Assembly: GCF_014595955.1 (NCBI RefSeq)
Contig: NZ_JABVCF010000020.1
Location: 1-64,000 of the forward strand
DNA from: Pseudaminobacter soli (ex Zhang et al. 2022)
GTDB lineage: Bacteria > Pseudomonadota > Alphaproteobacteria > Rhizobiales > Rhizobiaceae
DNA length: 64,000 bases
Direction: 5' to 3'
In this document: piece by piece, positions 54,692 to 64,000 of the stretch
Position numbering within the stretch: position 1 is the first letter of the stretch
Layout: the number at the start of each line of letters is the position of its first letter
Made by a program: the position numbers and the translations under genes
Notes under the pieces: model-generated
Database searches by the model: none
Seen by the model: the letters and a program-made list of their open reading frames with translations, nothing else
What the model was told of the DNA's origin: nothing

Positions 54692-56824
54692 ATGGCAAAG
54701 TCCAGCAGGAACAGCAAAGCCTCCGCCTCGAATGGGAGCGCCCGCGGAGCTAAGGCCACGATCCACGATCAGGAGCTTTCCCGCGGCAACGGCGGCGAAC
54801 TGCACCAGGTGACCGACGGCGCCACCGAAGTGCTGACGACCGCGCAGGGCGCGCCTATTTCCGATGACCAGAATTCTTTGCGGGTGGGCCAGCGTGGCCC
54901 GACGCTGATCGAGGATTTTCATTTCCGCGAGAAGATCTTTCACTTCGACCACGAGCGCATTCCCGAGCGCGTGGTGCATGCGCGGGGCTACGGCGCCCAC
55001 GGCTATTTCGAAACCTACGAGTCGCTGGCGAAGTACACCCGCGCTGACATCTTCCAGCGAGCCGGCGAGCGGACTCCGGCCTTCGTGCGCTTTTCGACCG
55101 TGGCCGGTTCGAAAGGGTCGTTCGACCTTGCACGGGATGTCCGCGGTTTCGCGGTGAAGCTCTACACCCAGGAAGGCAACTGGGACCTCGTCGGCAACAA
55201 CATACCCGTCTTTTTCATCCAGGACGCGATCAAGTTCCCTGACGTCATCCACTCGGTGAAGCCCGAGCCGGATCGGGCGTTCCCGCAGGCGCAGTCGGCT
55301 CACGACAATTTCTGGGACTTCATCTCCCTAACCCCGGAAAGCATGCACATGATCATGTGGGTGATGTCGGACCGCGCGATCCCGCGCTCCTTCCGCTTCA
55401 TGGAAGGCTTCGGCGTCCACACGTTCAGGTTCGTCAACGCGAAGAACGAGTCGACCTTCGTCAAATTCATCTGGAAGCCGAAACTCGGATTGCAGTCGGT
55501 AGTCTGGAACGAGGCGGTCAAGATAAACGGCGCTGAACCCGACTTCCATCGACGGGATCTCTGGGATGCCATCCAGTCGGGCAACTTTCCGGAATGGGAG
55601 CTTTGCGTCCAACTGTTCGATCAGAATTTCGCGGACTCGTTCGATTTCGACATTCTCGACCCGACCAAAATCATTCCCGAGGAGATCATCAAGGCGATGC
55701 CCGTGGGCCGGCTCGTCCTCGACCGCATGCCGGACAATTTCTTCGCTGAGACCGAGCAGGTCGCCTTTATGACGCAGAACGTGCCCCCCGGCATTGATTT
55801 TTCGAACGACCCACTGCTGCAGGGGCGCAACTTCTCCTATCTCGATACCCAGTTGAAGCGGCTTGGCAGCCCAAACTTCACACATATCCCCATCAATGCC
55901 CCCAAATGTCCGTTCCACCACTTCCAGCAAGACGGCCACATGGCCATGCGCAATCCGGTGGGGCGCGCCAACTATGAGCCGAACTCGTGGGGAATGGGGC
56001 CGCGGGAGAATCCGCAAAAGGGTTTCCGAACCTTCCCGAATCAGGAGGAAGGCCAGAAGGTGAGGCTGCGCGCCGAAAGTTTCGCCGACCACTACAGCCA
56101 GGCGCGGCAGTTCTTTGTCAGCCAGACCGTGACGGAGCAGCGCCATATCGCTATGGCGCTTACCTTCGAACTGTCCAAGGTGGAGACGCCGAGTATCCGC
56201 GAGCGGATGGTCTCGCATCTGCTCAACATCGACGAAGGGCTGGCCGAGACCGTCGCCGAAAAGCTTGGGATCAGGAAACTACCTAAGCGGGCCGATCCCG
56301 CGGTGGAGCCGCGGGACGACCTTCCGCCTTCGGACCCTCTGTCGATCATCAAGAACGGCCCGGAAAGCTTCAAGGGACGCAAGGTCGGCGTACTGGTCAG
56401 CGACGGTTGCGATGCGACTCTTGTCAGCGATCTTGAGACTGCGCTGGCCAAGGAAGGGGCGACGATGGAGATCGTTGCCCCCCGTGTGGGAGGCGTCGAA
56501 GCGTCCGACGGCAGTCACATCGAAGGCAAGCAGATGATCGACGGCGGCCCGTCCGTGCTCTACGACGCCGTCGCCCTCATCGTCAGTCCGGAAGGCGCGG
56601 AGAAACTTACCAAGGAGGCTGCCACGCGGGACTTCGTGGCGGACGCCTTCGCACATTGCAAGTTCATAGGCTACGTCGCGGCAGCGCAGCCGCTGCTCGA
56701 CAAGGCCGGTGTAGAACCCGACGAGGGCGTGATACCCCTGGCTTCCAAGGCCGACATTTCGCCGTTCATCGAAGCCTGCTCGAAGCTCCGGCTTTGGGCG
56801 CGGGAGCCTACTGTGAAGCTGTAG
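54692..56824 (+). CDS. katE: Large-subunit monofunctional catalase HPII
   Basis: A 710-residue clade II catalase. The N-terminal extension is followed by the core with the catalytic His in [15 protein letters not shown] (about 95), the Asn region [14 protein letters not shown], and the haem-ligand Tyr in [18 protein letters not shown]. The C-terminal ~150 residues form the flavodoxin/GATase-like domain found only in large catalases ([20 protein letters not shown]). It is complete and cytoplasmic, decomposing hydrogen peroxide, and usually induced in stationary phase or stress. ATG follows GGGAAGCAC. A symmetric GC hairpin lies between its end and rne. Confidence 0.96.
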   Translation: MAKSSRNSKASASNGSARGAKATIHDQELSRGNGGELHQVTDGATEVLTTAQGAPISDDQNSLRVGQRGPTLIEDFHFREKIFHFDHERIPERVVHARGYGAHGYFETYESLAKYTRADIFQRAGERTPAFVRFSTVAGSKGSFDLARDVRGFAVKLYTQEGNWDLVGNNIPVFFIQDAIKFPDVIHSVKPEPDRAFPQAQSAHDNFWDFISLTPESMHMIMWVMSDRAIPRSFRFMEGFGVHTFRFVNAKNESTFVKFIWKPKLGLQSVVWNEAVKINGAEPDFHRRDLWDAIQSGNFPEWELCVQLFDQNFADSFDFDILDPTKIIPEEIIKAMPVGRLVLDRMPDNFFAETEQVAFMTQNVPPGIDFSNDPLLQGRNFSYLDTQLKRLGSPNFTHIPINAPKCPFHHFQQDGHMAMRNPVGRANYEPNSWGMGPRENPQKGFRTFPNQEEGQKVRLRAESFADHYSQARQFFVSQTVTEQRHIAMALTFELSKVETPSIRERMVSHLLNIDEGLAETVAEKLGIRKLPKRADPAVEPRDDLPPSDPLSIIKNGPESFKGRKVGVLVSDGCDATLVSDLETALAKEGATMEIVAPRVGGVEASDGSHIEGKQMIDGGPSVLYDAVALIVSPEGAEKLTKEAATRDFVADAFAHCKFIGYVAAAQPLLDKAGVEPDEGVIPLASKADISPFIEACSKLRLWAREPTVKL

Positions 56825-56918
56825 ATGGCCTTCCGGATTTCGAGAAGGCATCAATAGGCTCGAAGCCGACTGAAAGGTGCAGCAGCCGGATCGGATTGAG
56901 AGGATGGTCAAAATGATA

Positions 56919-56948
56919 AGGCCGGCGGAGCCACAGCCCCGCCGGCCT
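56919..56948. terminator. Bidirectional hairpin between katE and rne
   Basis: AGGCCGGCGG pairs perfectly with CCGCCGGCCT across a ten-base loop, between two convergent genes. Flanks are only weakly T-rich on either strand (ATTTTGA leftward, ACATTGTT rightward), so it is a probable shared terminator rather than a textbook one. Confidence 0.7.
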
Positions 56949-56976
56949 ACATTGTTCTCGCGTCAGTTTGCGGCGA

Positions 56977-59900
56977 TCAGAAAAACCCCTTGCGCTGCCA
57001 CCAGCCCGTCTTCTTGGGGCGGTTGGGGGCAGGTTCCGCCGCGACCGGCGCAGACTGCGAAGGCCTTTGGGAATTGGTCTCCACCGCAGGTTCGGCCTCG
57101 TCCGATGCCGGAGCGGGTTGGGCGGCGGTCGACTGCGCGGCCGCCTCCGTGGCGGCAACCGGTTCGGCGGCCGAATCCAGTCCGTCCCCGCCTTCGCTCG
57201 AGACGGCAGCGGCTTCGGAAGTCGGCTCTTCCGCAGGAGGTGCCGCTTCGACAGCCGTAACGGCCTCCGGCTCGGCGGCAGCCTTCTTGCGGGAGCGCCT
57301 TGCCGGCTTCTTCTCGCCGGCGGCTGTTTCCGCCTCGGCTGAAACGCTCTCAGGCGCGGCCTCGGCTTCCGCCGCGGCCTTCCTGCGCGTCGGCGCCCGC
57401 CGTGTCCTCTTCGGAGCCTCGGCGATGGGGGCATCGGCAATCACCGTGTCCGCGCCAGCTGGCTCTTCGCTGTCCGACGCAGAGGCGTCCGCGGGCTCGG
57501 CAAGTTCAGCAGAAACCTGCGGCAGGTCTGCTGCGGCCTCCGCAGATTCTGCGTCAGCCGTCTCGGCCTCCACCGACGCAGCGTCCGCGGTCTCGGCCTC
57601 CTCCGAGTGGGCCTCAACCAGTTCGGAATCCGCCGCCTGCTCGCCCTCGCCGCGATTGCGGCGGCCGCCTCGCTTGCCGCGACGGCGCTTCTTCCGCTCG
57701 CCTTCCTCGCCTCCAGCAGGAGGCCCGGCATATCCTTCCTCGCCAGCGAACTCTTCCTCGGCGGCCTCCGAGGCGGCAACGGCATCGTCCGCCTGATCGG
57801 CCTGGGCAGTCTCTGCATGCGTCTGGGCATGATCCCGATCGCGGTCGCGTCCACCGCGCCGACGGCGGCGCTTGCGCTTGCGCCGCTCGCTGCGGTGCTC
57901 GTCGTCGGCGTGCCTATGCGACTCTTCGCGCTCCGCCGTCGCCTCCTCTTCCGTCTCTTCCTCTTCGAAGACTTCTACGTCTTCGATCTCCGGCGCCATC
58001 ATCGGGGTCGCCGGAGCGAGCGGAACCAGCGGCTTCTCGGCGACTGCGCCGCGCACGACGGCGAAATGCTGCGGCCCGACCGTTTCGTCCGCTTCGATGG
58101 TGATCGTCAGGCCGAAGCGCGCCTCCAGTTCCGTAAGGGTGCTGCGCTTGTGGTTGAGAACGTACATGGCCGTAGAAGCCGGCGTCCTGACGATGATATG
58201 GCAGCGCGAGTCCTTGAGCAGGAACTCCTCGATGCCGCGCACCACCAGGAGCGCCACCGAAGAATCGGAGCGGACATGGCCGGTGCCGCCGCAATGCGGG
58301 CAGGGCTTCATCGTCGATTCGAGCACGCTCGCCCGGATGCGCTGGCGCGACATCTCCATCAGGCCGAAATGCGAGATCCGGCCGAGCTGAATGCGGGCGC
58401 GATCGTTCTTCAGGCAATCCTTGAGCTTCTTCTCGACCGCGCGGTTGTTGCGGTTCTCCTCCATGTCGATGAAGTCGATGACGATGAGACCCGCAAGGTC
58501 GCGCAGCCTGAGCTGGCGGGCGATTTCCTCCGCCGCTTCCAGGTTGGTGTGAAGCGCCGTCTCCTCGATCGAGTGCTCGCGCGTCGAGCGCCCGGAGTTC
58601 ACGTCGATCGAAACCAGCGCCTCGGTCTGGTTGATGATGAGGTATCCGCCCGACTTCAGCGTGACCTGGGGCTGCAGCATCTTGTCGAGTTGCGCCTCGA
58701 CGCCGTAGCGCACGAAGATCGGCGTGGTGTCGCGATAGGGCTGAACCACCTTGGCGTGGCTCGGCATCAGCATGCGCATGAAGTCCTTGGCCTCGCGGTA
58801 GCCCTCGTCGCCGCAGACGATGATCTCGTCGATGTCCTTGTTGTAGAGGTCGCGCACGGAGCGCTTGATCAGGCTGCCCTCCTCATAGACGAGGGTAGGG
58901 GCGGTCGATTGCAGCGTGAGGGTGCGGACGTTCTCCCAGAGCCGCATCAGATATTCGTAGTCGCGCCGGATCTCGGCCTTGGTGCGGCTCTCGCCGGCAG
59001 TGCGGAGGATGACCCCCATGCCCTGCGGAACCTCCAACTCCTGCACGATCTCCTTGAGGCGCTTGCGGTCCTGGACGTTGGTGATCTTGCGGGAGATGCC
59101 GCCGCCTCGCGCGGTGTTCGGCATAAGCACGGAATAGCGACCGGCAAGCGAGAGATAGGTGGTGAGTGCGGCGCCCTTGTTGCCGCGCTCTTCCTTGACG
59201 ACCTGGACCAGCAGGATCTGCCGGCGCTTGATCACTTCCTGGATCTTGTACTGGCGACGCATAGGCCGGCGCCGGCTCTGGACCTCCTCCAGCGCGTCCT
59301 CGGCACCGACCGATTCGATCTCCTGCTCCTCGTCGCCGTTGGAATCGGCGACTTCCTCGATCTCTGCGGGGGCGCGAGGCAGTGCTTCGTCGGCATCGCT
59401 GTTCGAGGCTTCCGAGACGGTCTCCGTCTCCACAGCCTCGGAGACCACTTCGGTCTCGACCGGCTCAGAGATCACATCGGCTTCGACGGCCGCTGCTATG
59501 CTCTGCCGCCCTTCGGATGGCTCGCCGTCTTCACCTTCCGCCTGCTCGGGGGAAGCAGCAGCCTCAGCGATCCCGGCGACGCCCTGCTCGCCCGCGGCGC
59601 CGCCTTCGGCCTCGCCCAAAGCCTGCTCTACCTCGCCGGAAGCGCGCTCTGCCTCCTGGGATGCCGGCTCTCCATCATCCCCGGGCTGCTCGGACTCGCC
59701 GGCATCTTCGCCAGCAGCGGCGTCCTCGCCGGCCGAGGCCTCTTCGGCCGACGATGCGGAGGTCTCGTCTTCCCGTCCGCGATCACGGCCGCGCCGGCGG
59801 CGTCTGCTGCGACCGCGGCGCTCCTCGCTGTCGCCATCCTCGTCCTCGTCCTCCGCGGCCTCGGCTTCGGCGCGAAGCAGGGCCTGCCGGTCGGCGACCG

Positions 59901-60144
59901 GGATCTGATAGTAATCGGGATGGATTTCACTGAAGGCGAGGAAGCCGTGCCGGTTCCCGCCATATTCGACGAAGGCAGCCTGAAGGGACGGTTCGACCCG
60001 GGTCACCCGGGCGAGGTAGATGTTTCCTTTGAGCTGCTTCTTGTCTTGTGATTCGAAATCGAACTCTTCGATGCGGTTACCGTGTACGACGACGACCCGC
60101 GTCTCCTCCGGGTGGGAGGCATCTATAAGCATCTTGTTGGGCAT
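56977..60144 (-). CDS. rne: Ribonuclease E
   Basis: A 1055-residue RNase E, the endonuclease of the degradosome and of 9S rRNA processing. The start MPNKMLIDASHPEETRVVVV is followed by an S1 domain interrupted by an acidic, Glu/Ala-rich insert (about 95-300), resuming at RRQYKIQEVIKRRQILLVQV. Catalytic aspartates are in EALVSIDVNSGRSTRE and LAGLIVIDFIDMEENRNN; the zinc-link is CPHCGGTGHV. The C-terminal ~350 residues are low-complexity Ala/Glu/Pro/Arg-rich, including a run of basic residues (RRKRKRRRRRGGRDR) that likely binds RNA, and end GWWQRKGFF. AGGATAAGACATA precedes the ATG. Confidence 0.96.
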   Translation of the reverse strand: MPNKMLIDASHPEETRVVVVHGNRIEEFDFESQDKKQLKGNIYLARVTRVEPSLQAAFVEYGGNRHGFLAFSEIHPDYYQIPVADRQALLRAEAEAAEDEDEDGDSEERRGRSRRRRRGRDRGREDETSASSAEEASAGEDAAAGEDAGESEQPGDDGEPASQEAERASGEVEQALGEAEGGAAGEQGVAGIAEAAASPEQAEGEDGEPSEGRQSIAAAVEADVISEPVETEVVSEAVETETVSEASNSDADEALPRAPAEIEEVADSNGDEEQEIESVGAEDALEEVQSRRRPMRRQYKIQEVIKRRQILLVQVVKEERGNKGAALTTYLSLAGRYSVLMPNTARGGGISRKITNVQDRKRLKEIVQELEVPQGMGVILRTAGESRTKAEIRRDYEYLMRLWENVRTLTLQSTAPTLVYEEGSLIKRSVRDLYNKDIDEIIVCGDEGYREAKDFMRMLMPSHAKVVQPYRDTTPIFVRYGVEAQLDKMLQPQVTLKSGGYLIINQTEALVSIDVNSGRSTREHSIEETALHTNLEAAEEIARQLRLRDLAGLIVIDFIDMEENRNNRAVEKKLKDCLKNDRARIQLGRISHFGLMEMSRQRIRASVLESTMKPCPHCGGTGHVRSDSSVALLVVRGIEEFLLKDSRCHIIVRTPASTAMYVLNHKRSTLTELEARFGLTITIEADETVGPQHFAVVRGAVAEKPLVPLAPATPMMAPEIEDVEVFEEEETEEEATAEREESHRHADDEHRSERRKRKRRRRRGGRDRDRDHAQTHAETAQADQADDAVAASEAAEEEFAGEEGYAGPPAGGEEGERKKRRRGKRGGRRNRGEGEQAADSELVEAHSEEAETADAASVEAETADAESAEAAADLPQVSAELAEPADASASDSEEPAGADTVIADAPIAEAPKRTRRAPTRRKAAAEAEAAPESVSAEAETAAGEKKPARRSRKKAAAEPEAVTAVEAAPPAEEPTSEAAAVSSEGGDGLDSAAEPVAATEAAAQSTAAQPAPASDEAEPAVETNSQRPSQSAPVAAEPAPNRPKKTGWWQRKGFF

Positions 60145-60761
60145 TATGTCTTATCCTGCCGGGCGCACGAACACCGCCAGGAGGCAATGCCAGGCATGGC
60201 CCCGCGAGCGGTAGTGTCTGCGCTACGGTCTTATTGTCGTCCGCCTGCCGCCGCCGACGCCAAACGGAGCTACCGCCCGCCGCCTTGCTGGCGCGGTACT
60301 TAGCGGTCCTTTCCGTGAGCGCGTTAGAAAGCATTGTGGGCGTAGCGGATCCTCTTGAACCAAGGCCCGAGTAACCGGACCAGCTTGTTTGCTCATGTCG
60401 AGCCGGCGGAAACTGATTCCGCCGTTTTGCGAACGCACCGGATGGCGGCGAGCCGTCTGACCCGGGACGAATTCTTCTGCGGACACGCCTGCACGGACGG
60501 GGCTAACAGCCGCATTTGCTTCCAGCCTGATGCGCTCCAACGAGCGGCACCGGTCGCCGGGCATGGCAGTGTACCGACATCGCTTTTATGATTTGGCCGA
60601 CTTTATGGCAACCCCGCATTGCGATTGCCCGCCGTTGAATATGGGATCGCAGTGGGCGGATCGCAAAGGTTGGTTAACCTTATCTGCATACCAGTCGTTA
60701 AGTGAGCCACGCATGCCCCCTGGGGCCGCAGATCATCACGCGCGGTTCGGGCAGGTTTTTC
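60145..60761. other. Divergent intergenic region rne/amiC with rne leader
   Basis: About 617 bases between the two divergent starts. The part next to rne is GC-rich with several stem-loops and probably forms a long 5' leader, as is common for rne genes that autoregulate. The part near amiC is less GC-rich and likely holds both promoters, but I cannot place them. No gene is supported. Confidence 0.5.
60271..60298 (-). other. Stem-loop in the presumed rne leader
   Basis: Read leftward, TACCGC pairs with GCGGTA, enclosing an inner GCC-AGCAA-GGC hairpin. It lies about 130 bases upstream of the rne start. RNase E commonly cleaves its own leader to set its level; this element is a candidate part of such a structure, by analogy only. 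Confidence 0.4.
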
Positions 60762-62000
60762 ATGCGTAGCGCCCAAGAATGTCTTCGTTGCACAAAAGCA
60801 TATTCGGCATTTTTCGCCGTAATCGTCACGGTTTTGGCAGCGACGGTCAGTTTTGTCTCCGGCGCATCTGCCCAAAATCTTACGGCGCGCGACTTCACGA
60901 TGGCGGGCGACGCAACCCGCATGCGCGTCGTGATCCATTTTGACGCAGAGCCCGATCTACACTGGATGCTGCTGCGCGGGCCGCACCAGCTGGTTGTAGA
61001 GTTGCCCGAGACGCGCTTCGTGTTCGAGCCAGAAGCACTGAAGCCGCTCGGCCTGGTCAAGGATGTCCGCTATGGCGCCGCCGGCGAGGGTAGGGCGCGC
61101 GTGATCCTCGCCACCAAGGGACCGTTTACCGTCGAGGACGCCCAGGTCCTTCCGGACGAGCATGGGCAAGGCTATCGGCTGGCGCTCGACATCGCCGCCG
61201 CCAGCGACCAGCAGTTCGAGGCGGCGCTTGCCGATCAGGCGGCGACAACCGGCTCGACGGCCGCCGCGGCCAAAGAGGGAAGGGTGGCAGCGGATTCGGC
61301 GCATACGGCTAAACCGTTTACCGTGGTCATCGACCCCGGTCACGGCGGCATCGACGGTGGCGCCGAAGGCGTGAACGGTACGGTCGAGAAGCAGATCACG
61401 CTGGCGTTCGCTCTGGAGCTTGCCGCCAAGCTTCGCCAGGAGAACCGATACGAGGTTCATCTGACCCGCACCAGCGACGAATTCCTGCGCCTGGACGACC
61501 GCGTGCGCATTGCCCGCCAGCGCGGCGCGGACCTCTTCATATCGATCCACGCCGACACGATCCGGCTGAAGGGGATCCGGGGCGCGACTGTCTATACGGT
61601 CTCGGACAAGGCCTCGGACGCAGAGGCGCAAGCACTCGCCGACCGAGAAAACCTGTCCGACCAACTCGCCAGCATGCCGGTCGAGGAAGAGAATCAGGAG
61701 GTCGTGGACATCCTGGTCGACCTGATCCGCCGCGAGACTCACGGATTCTCAATCCGATTCGCCAAGACCCTGGTCGGCGAACTCTCCGACAGCGTGGGCG
61801 TGATCAACAATCCTCATCGTTTCGCCGGCTTCAAGGTGCTGAAGGCACCCGACATCCCTTCAGTGCTGGTCGAACTCGGCTATCTCTCCAATCCCAAGGA
61901 CGAGGCGCAGTTGCGCGATCCCGAATGGCGCGGCAAGGCCATTTCCTCGATCGCCGACGCGATTGCCAAGTTCGCCGCCGCCAAACAGGCAGGCGGGTGA
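60762..62000 (+). CDS. amiC: N-acetylmuramoyl-L-alanine amidase with AMIN domain
   Basis: A 412-residue exported amidase. A signal peptide (YSAFFAVIVTVLAATVSFVS, ending near ASAQN) precedes an AMIN domain (about 45-150, VVIHFDAEPDLHWMLLRGPH) that targets peptidoglycan or septal sites, and the zinc amidase_3 domain (about 185-410). Zinc ligands are in VIDPGHGGIDGGAEG and LFISIHADTI, and the catalytic glutamate in PSVLVELGYLSNPKDEAQL. It splits daughter cells by cleaving the MurNAc-L-Ala bond. An autoinhibitory-like helix region VDILVDLIRRETHGFS is visible. It precedes mrcA, a standard order in rhizobia. Confidence 0.93.
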   Translation: MRSAQECLRCTKAYSAFFAVIVTVLAATVSFVSGASAQNLTARDFTMAGDATRMRVVIHFDAEPDLHWMLLRGPHQLVVELPETRFVFEPEALKPLGLVKDVRYGAAGEGRARVILATKGPFTVEDAQVLPDEHGQGYRLALDIAAASDQQFEAALADQAATTGSTAAAAKEGRVAADSAHTAKPFTVVIDPGHGGIDGGAEGVNGTVEKQITLAFALELAAKLRQENRYEVHLTRTSDEFLRLDDRVRIARQRGADLFISIHADTIRLKGIRGATVYTVSDKASDAEAQALADRENLSDQLASMPVEEENQEVVDILVDLIRRETHGFSIRFAKTLVGELSDSVGVINNPHRFAGFKVLKAPDIPSVLVELGYLSNPKDEAQLRDPEWRGKAISSIADAIAKFAAAKQAGG

Positions 62001-62202
62001 ATCTAATGGACCGTAACGAAACGTTCGTTGCGGCGGAGCCGCATAACAGGATATTCCGGGGACGGTCGCAAATTGCACGCGTCGTCTGCCCCATTTTGTC
62101 CACATGGCGGCGACAAGGGTATGTCACGCCAGGGTAGGCCGGTTTGCTTTGCCGATGCCCCGGGGGACCAACCTAACGGCCGAACCTAGTTCTGGAGAGG
62201 AA

Positions 62203-64000
62203 ATGATTCGTCTCATCGGCTATTTCTTTGGCGTGGGCACCATGCTCGCGCTGCTCGTGGCGGGCGGCGTGGCGATGTATATTGCCCATCTGGCCAAGGA
62301 CTTGCCGGATTATGAGGTGCTCGCCAATTACGAGCCCCCCGTCACCACCCGCGTCCATGCTGTGGACGGCTCGCTCATGGGCGAGTTCGCGCGTGAGCGG
62401 CGATTGTACCTGCCGATCCAGGCGGTGCCTGACCGCGTCAAGGCGGCCTTCCTTTCGGCCGAGGACAAGAATTTCTACAAACATCCCGGCATCGACGTGA
62501 CCGGGTTGTTCCGGGCGGTCGTCACCAATGTCCGCAACGCCGGTTCCGGCCGTCGCCCGGTCGGCGCCTCGACCATAACCCAGCAGGTGGCGAAGAATTT
62601 CCTGCTCAACGCCAGCCAGACCTACGACCGCAAGGTCCGCGAAATGCTGCTATCATTCCGGATCGAGCAGGCTTATTCCAAGGATCGCATCCTCGAGCTT
62701 TATCTCAACGAGATTTTCTTCGGGCTTGGCGCCTATGGCATAGCCGGCGCTGCGCTGACCTATTTCGACAAGTCGGTCAACGAACTCACCGTGGCCGAAG
62801 CCGCCTACCTTGCGGCGCTTCCGAAGGGTCCGTCCAACTATCATCCCTTCCGATACGCCGACCGCGCGATCGAGCGCCGCAACTGGGTGATCGACCAGAT
62901 GGTCGAGAACGGCTACGTCTCGCGCGAGGAAGGTGTGAAGGCCAAGGGCGAGCCGCTTGGCGTCACGCCGCGCCGCAATGGCGGATACGTGTTCGCGAGC
63001 GAGTATTTCACCGAAGAGGTGCGCCGCGAGATCATCGCCCGCTATGGCGAGACCGCGCTGTACGAAGGCGGCCTCTCGGTACGGACTACGCTCGACCCGA
63101 GAATGCAGCGCATCGCGCGTCGGGCGATGCAGAATGGTCTTCTGAAGTACGATCGTCTGCGCGGCTATCGCGGTCCCTATAAGCACATCGATATGGCCGG
63201 CGACTGGGGCGTACCGCTGGGCGAAATAAAGAAGCTTGACGACGTGCCCGAGTGGAAGCTCGCTGTCGTGATCGATGCGGACAAGTCGGGGCTGACCATC
63301 GGCCTGCAACCGAAGCGCGAGGTGTCCGGCAAACTCTCCGAGGAGCGCATCACCAGCACCGTCTCCAAGGAGGACATGAGCTTCGCAATGCGTCATGTCG
63401 TCGACGGCAAGCGCGTCAAGGCGGATTCGCCGGCCGATGTGCTCAAGCCGGGCGATGTGATCTTCGTCGAGGAGAAGACAAGCAAGGACGGCTACATGCT
63501 GCGCCAGGTGCCGGAGGTCTCAGGCGGCCTTGTCGCGATGGACCCGCATACCGGCCGCGTCCTGGCTATGGTCGGCGGCTTCTCCTACTCCGAGTCCGAG
63601 TTCAATCGCGCTACCCAGGCCCAGCGACAGCCGGGTTCGTCTTTCAAGCCGATCGTCTATGCGGCCGCGCTCGACAATGGCTACACGCCGGCTTCGGTGA
63701 TCATGGACGGGCCGGTCACCATCCATATCGGCAACCAGACCTGGACGCCGAAAAACTACGACGGCAAGGCGGCCGGTCCATCCACGCTGCGGCAGGGCAT
63801 CGAGCGCTCGCGCAACCTGATGACCGTGCGCCTCGCCAATGACATGGGCATGAAACTCGTCGCCGAATATGCCGAGCGGTTCGGCGTCTATGACAAGATG
63901 CCGCCGCACATCGCCATGTCGCTTGGATCGGGCGAGACGACCGTGATGCGCATGGTCTCCGCCTATTCGGTGATGGCCAACGGCGGCAGACAGATCAAGC
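62203..64000 (+). CDS. mrcA: Penicillin-binding protein 1A (partial, runs off right edge)
   Basis: The first 599 residues of a class A bifunctional PBP. An N-terminal membrane anchor (GYFFGVGTMLALLVAGGVAMYIAHL) precedes the glycosyltransferase domain, with the catalytic Glu in AFLSAEDKNFYKHPGID and the motifs GASTITQQVAKNFLL and ILELYLNEIFFGLGAYGI. The transpeptidase domain has the active serine in QRQPGSSFKPIVYAAAL (SxxK) and SRNLM for SxN; KTG lies beyond the window. A beta-strand-rich insert (about 360-420) between the domains is typical of PBP1a. TGGAGAGGAA precedes the ATG. Confidence 0.96.
   Translation, partial: MIRLIGYFFGVGTMLALLVAGGVAMYIAHLAKDLPDYEVLANYEPPVTTRVHAVDGSLMGEFARERRLYLPIQAVPDRVKAAFLSAEDKNFYKHPGIDVTGLFRAVVTNVRNAGSGRRPVGASTITQQVAKNFLLNASQTYDRKVREMLLSFRIEQAYSKDRILELYLNEIFFGLGAYGIAGAALTYFDKSVNELTVAEAAYLAALPKGPSNYHPFRYADRAIERRNWVIDQMVENGYVSREEGVKAKGEPLGVTPRRNGGYVFASEYFTEEVRREIIARYGETALYEGGLSVRTTLDPRMQRIARRAMQNGLLKYDRLRGYRGPYKHIDMAGDWGVPLGEIKKLDDVPEWKLAVVIDADKSGLTIGLQPKREVSGKLSEERITSTVSKEDMSFAMRHVVDGKRVKADSPADVLKPGDVIFVEEKTSKDGYMLRQVPEVSGGLVAMDPHTGRVLAMVGGFSYSESEFNRATQAQRQPGSSFKPIVYAAALDNGYTPASVIMDGPVTIHIGNQTWTPKNYDGKAAGPSTLRQGIERSRNLMTVRLANDMGMKLVAEYAERFGVYDKMPPHIAMSLGSGETTVMRMVSAYSVMANGGRQIK

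Noticed and set aside
54318-54698. Possible small minus-strand gene in the katE upstream region
   Set aside because: It has a hydrophobic-looking start but would begin opposite the katE ribosome binding site, has no recognisable homology and no Shine-Dalgarno.
57607-60051. An 814-codon open frame on the plus strand antisense to rne
   Set aside because: It mirrors the low-complexity, GC-rich rne coding strand; the minus-strand frame has complete RNase E motifs and the antisense translation is hydrophobic low-complexity sequence without a ribosome binding site.

Overview
The window is high-GC DNA from an alphaproteobacterium of the order Hyphomicrobiales (Rhizobiales), most like Mesorhizobium or a close Phyllobacteriaceae relative. 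The evidence is the chvE/gguAB/gbpR sugar system, an NDUFA12-type complex I subunit, an RNase E with a very large acidic insert and an Ala/Pro/Glu-rich tail, and the local order NDUFA12 - DUF2155 - aat - accC - accB - aroQ. No species call is possible from the sequence alone. Region 1 (1-7.9 kb) is accessory DNA. It opens with repeats typical of an IS21-family terminus. A small carrier-protein-based biosynthetic cluster follows: an acyl-activating ligase like those of exosortase/EPS loci, a PLP aminotransferase, an asparagine-synthase-like gene broken by an internal deletion, and an acyl carrier protein. A convergent pair encodes an LpxD-like acyltransferase and an unrecognised two-Rossmann-domain protein. 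About 1.1 kb without intact genes then holds what looks like a tyrosine-recombinase remnant. Region 2 (7.9-22.4 kb) is the most unusual part. A LacI-type regulator sits between two divergent transcription units with two adjacent operator-like palindromes in between. Leftward are an AruI-like ThDP decarboxylase, a metallo-beta-lactamase-fold hydrolase, an isochorismatase-fold amidohydrolase and a GYD protein. Rightward are a Tat-exported binding protein, two permeases, an arginine-deiminase/amidinotransferase-superfamily enzyme, the ABC ATPase, a creatinase-like M24 protein without recognisable metal ligands, a fused BtpA/ureidoglycolate-lyase-like protein and a PfkB kinase. Together they suggest uptake and stepwise breakdown of a guanidino or ureido compound whose identity is not visible from sequence. 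Region 3 (22.4-30.6 kb) is patchy. It has an IS3 transposase remnant, an alanine-rich membrane protein, a GH1-like glycosidase translationally overlapping an ABC exporter, a fragment duplicating the end of a small exported protein found at 46 kb, an ATP-dependent DNA ligase remnant, tRNA-Lys(CTT) and a GGDEF/EAL protein. Region 4 (30.6-40.6 kb) is a sugar regulon. ChvE-GguA-GguB import sugars such as L-arabinose or D-galactose, GbpR is divergent, and gguC/araD1, an aldose 1-dehydrogenase, a sugar-acid dehydratase and a GntR regulator form a non-phosphorylative oxidation pathway. A strong terminator between chvE and gguA should set binding protein above transporter. Region 5 (40.9-64 kb) is mostly core genome: an SbmA/YddA-type ABC transporter, a rhomboid protease, a CBS protein, gatB, a small exported protein, NDUFA12, DUF2155, aat, accCB, aroQ, a DsbA-like protein, an M48-TPR peptidase, an aminotransferase, catalase HPII, rne, amiC, and mrcA running off the right edge.
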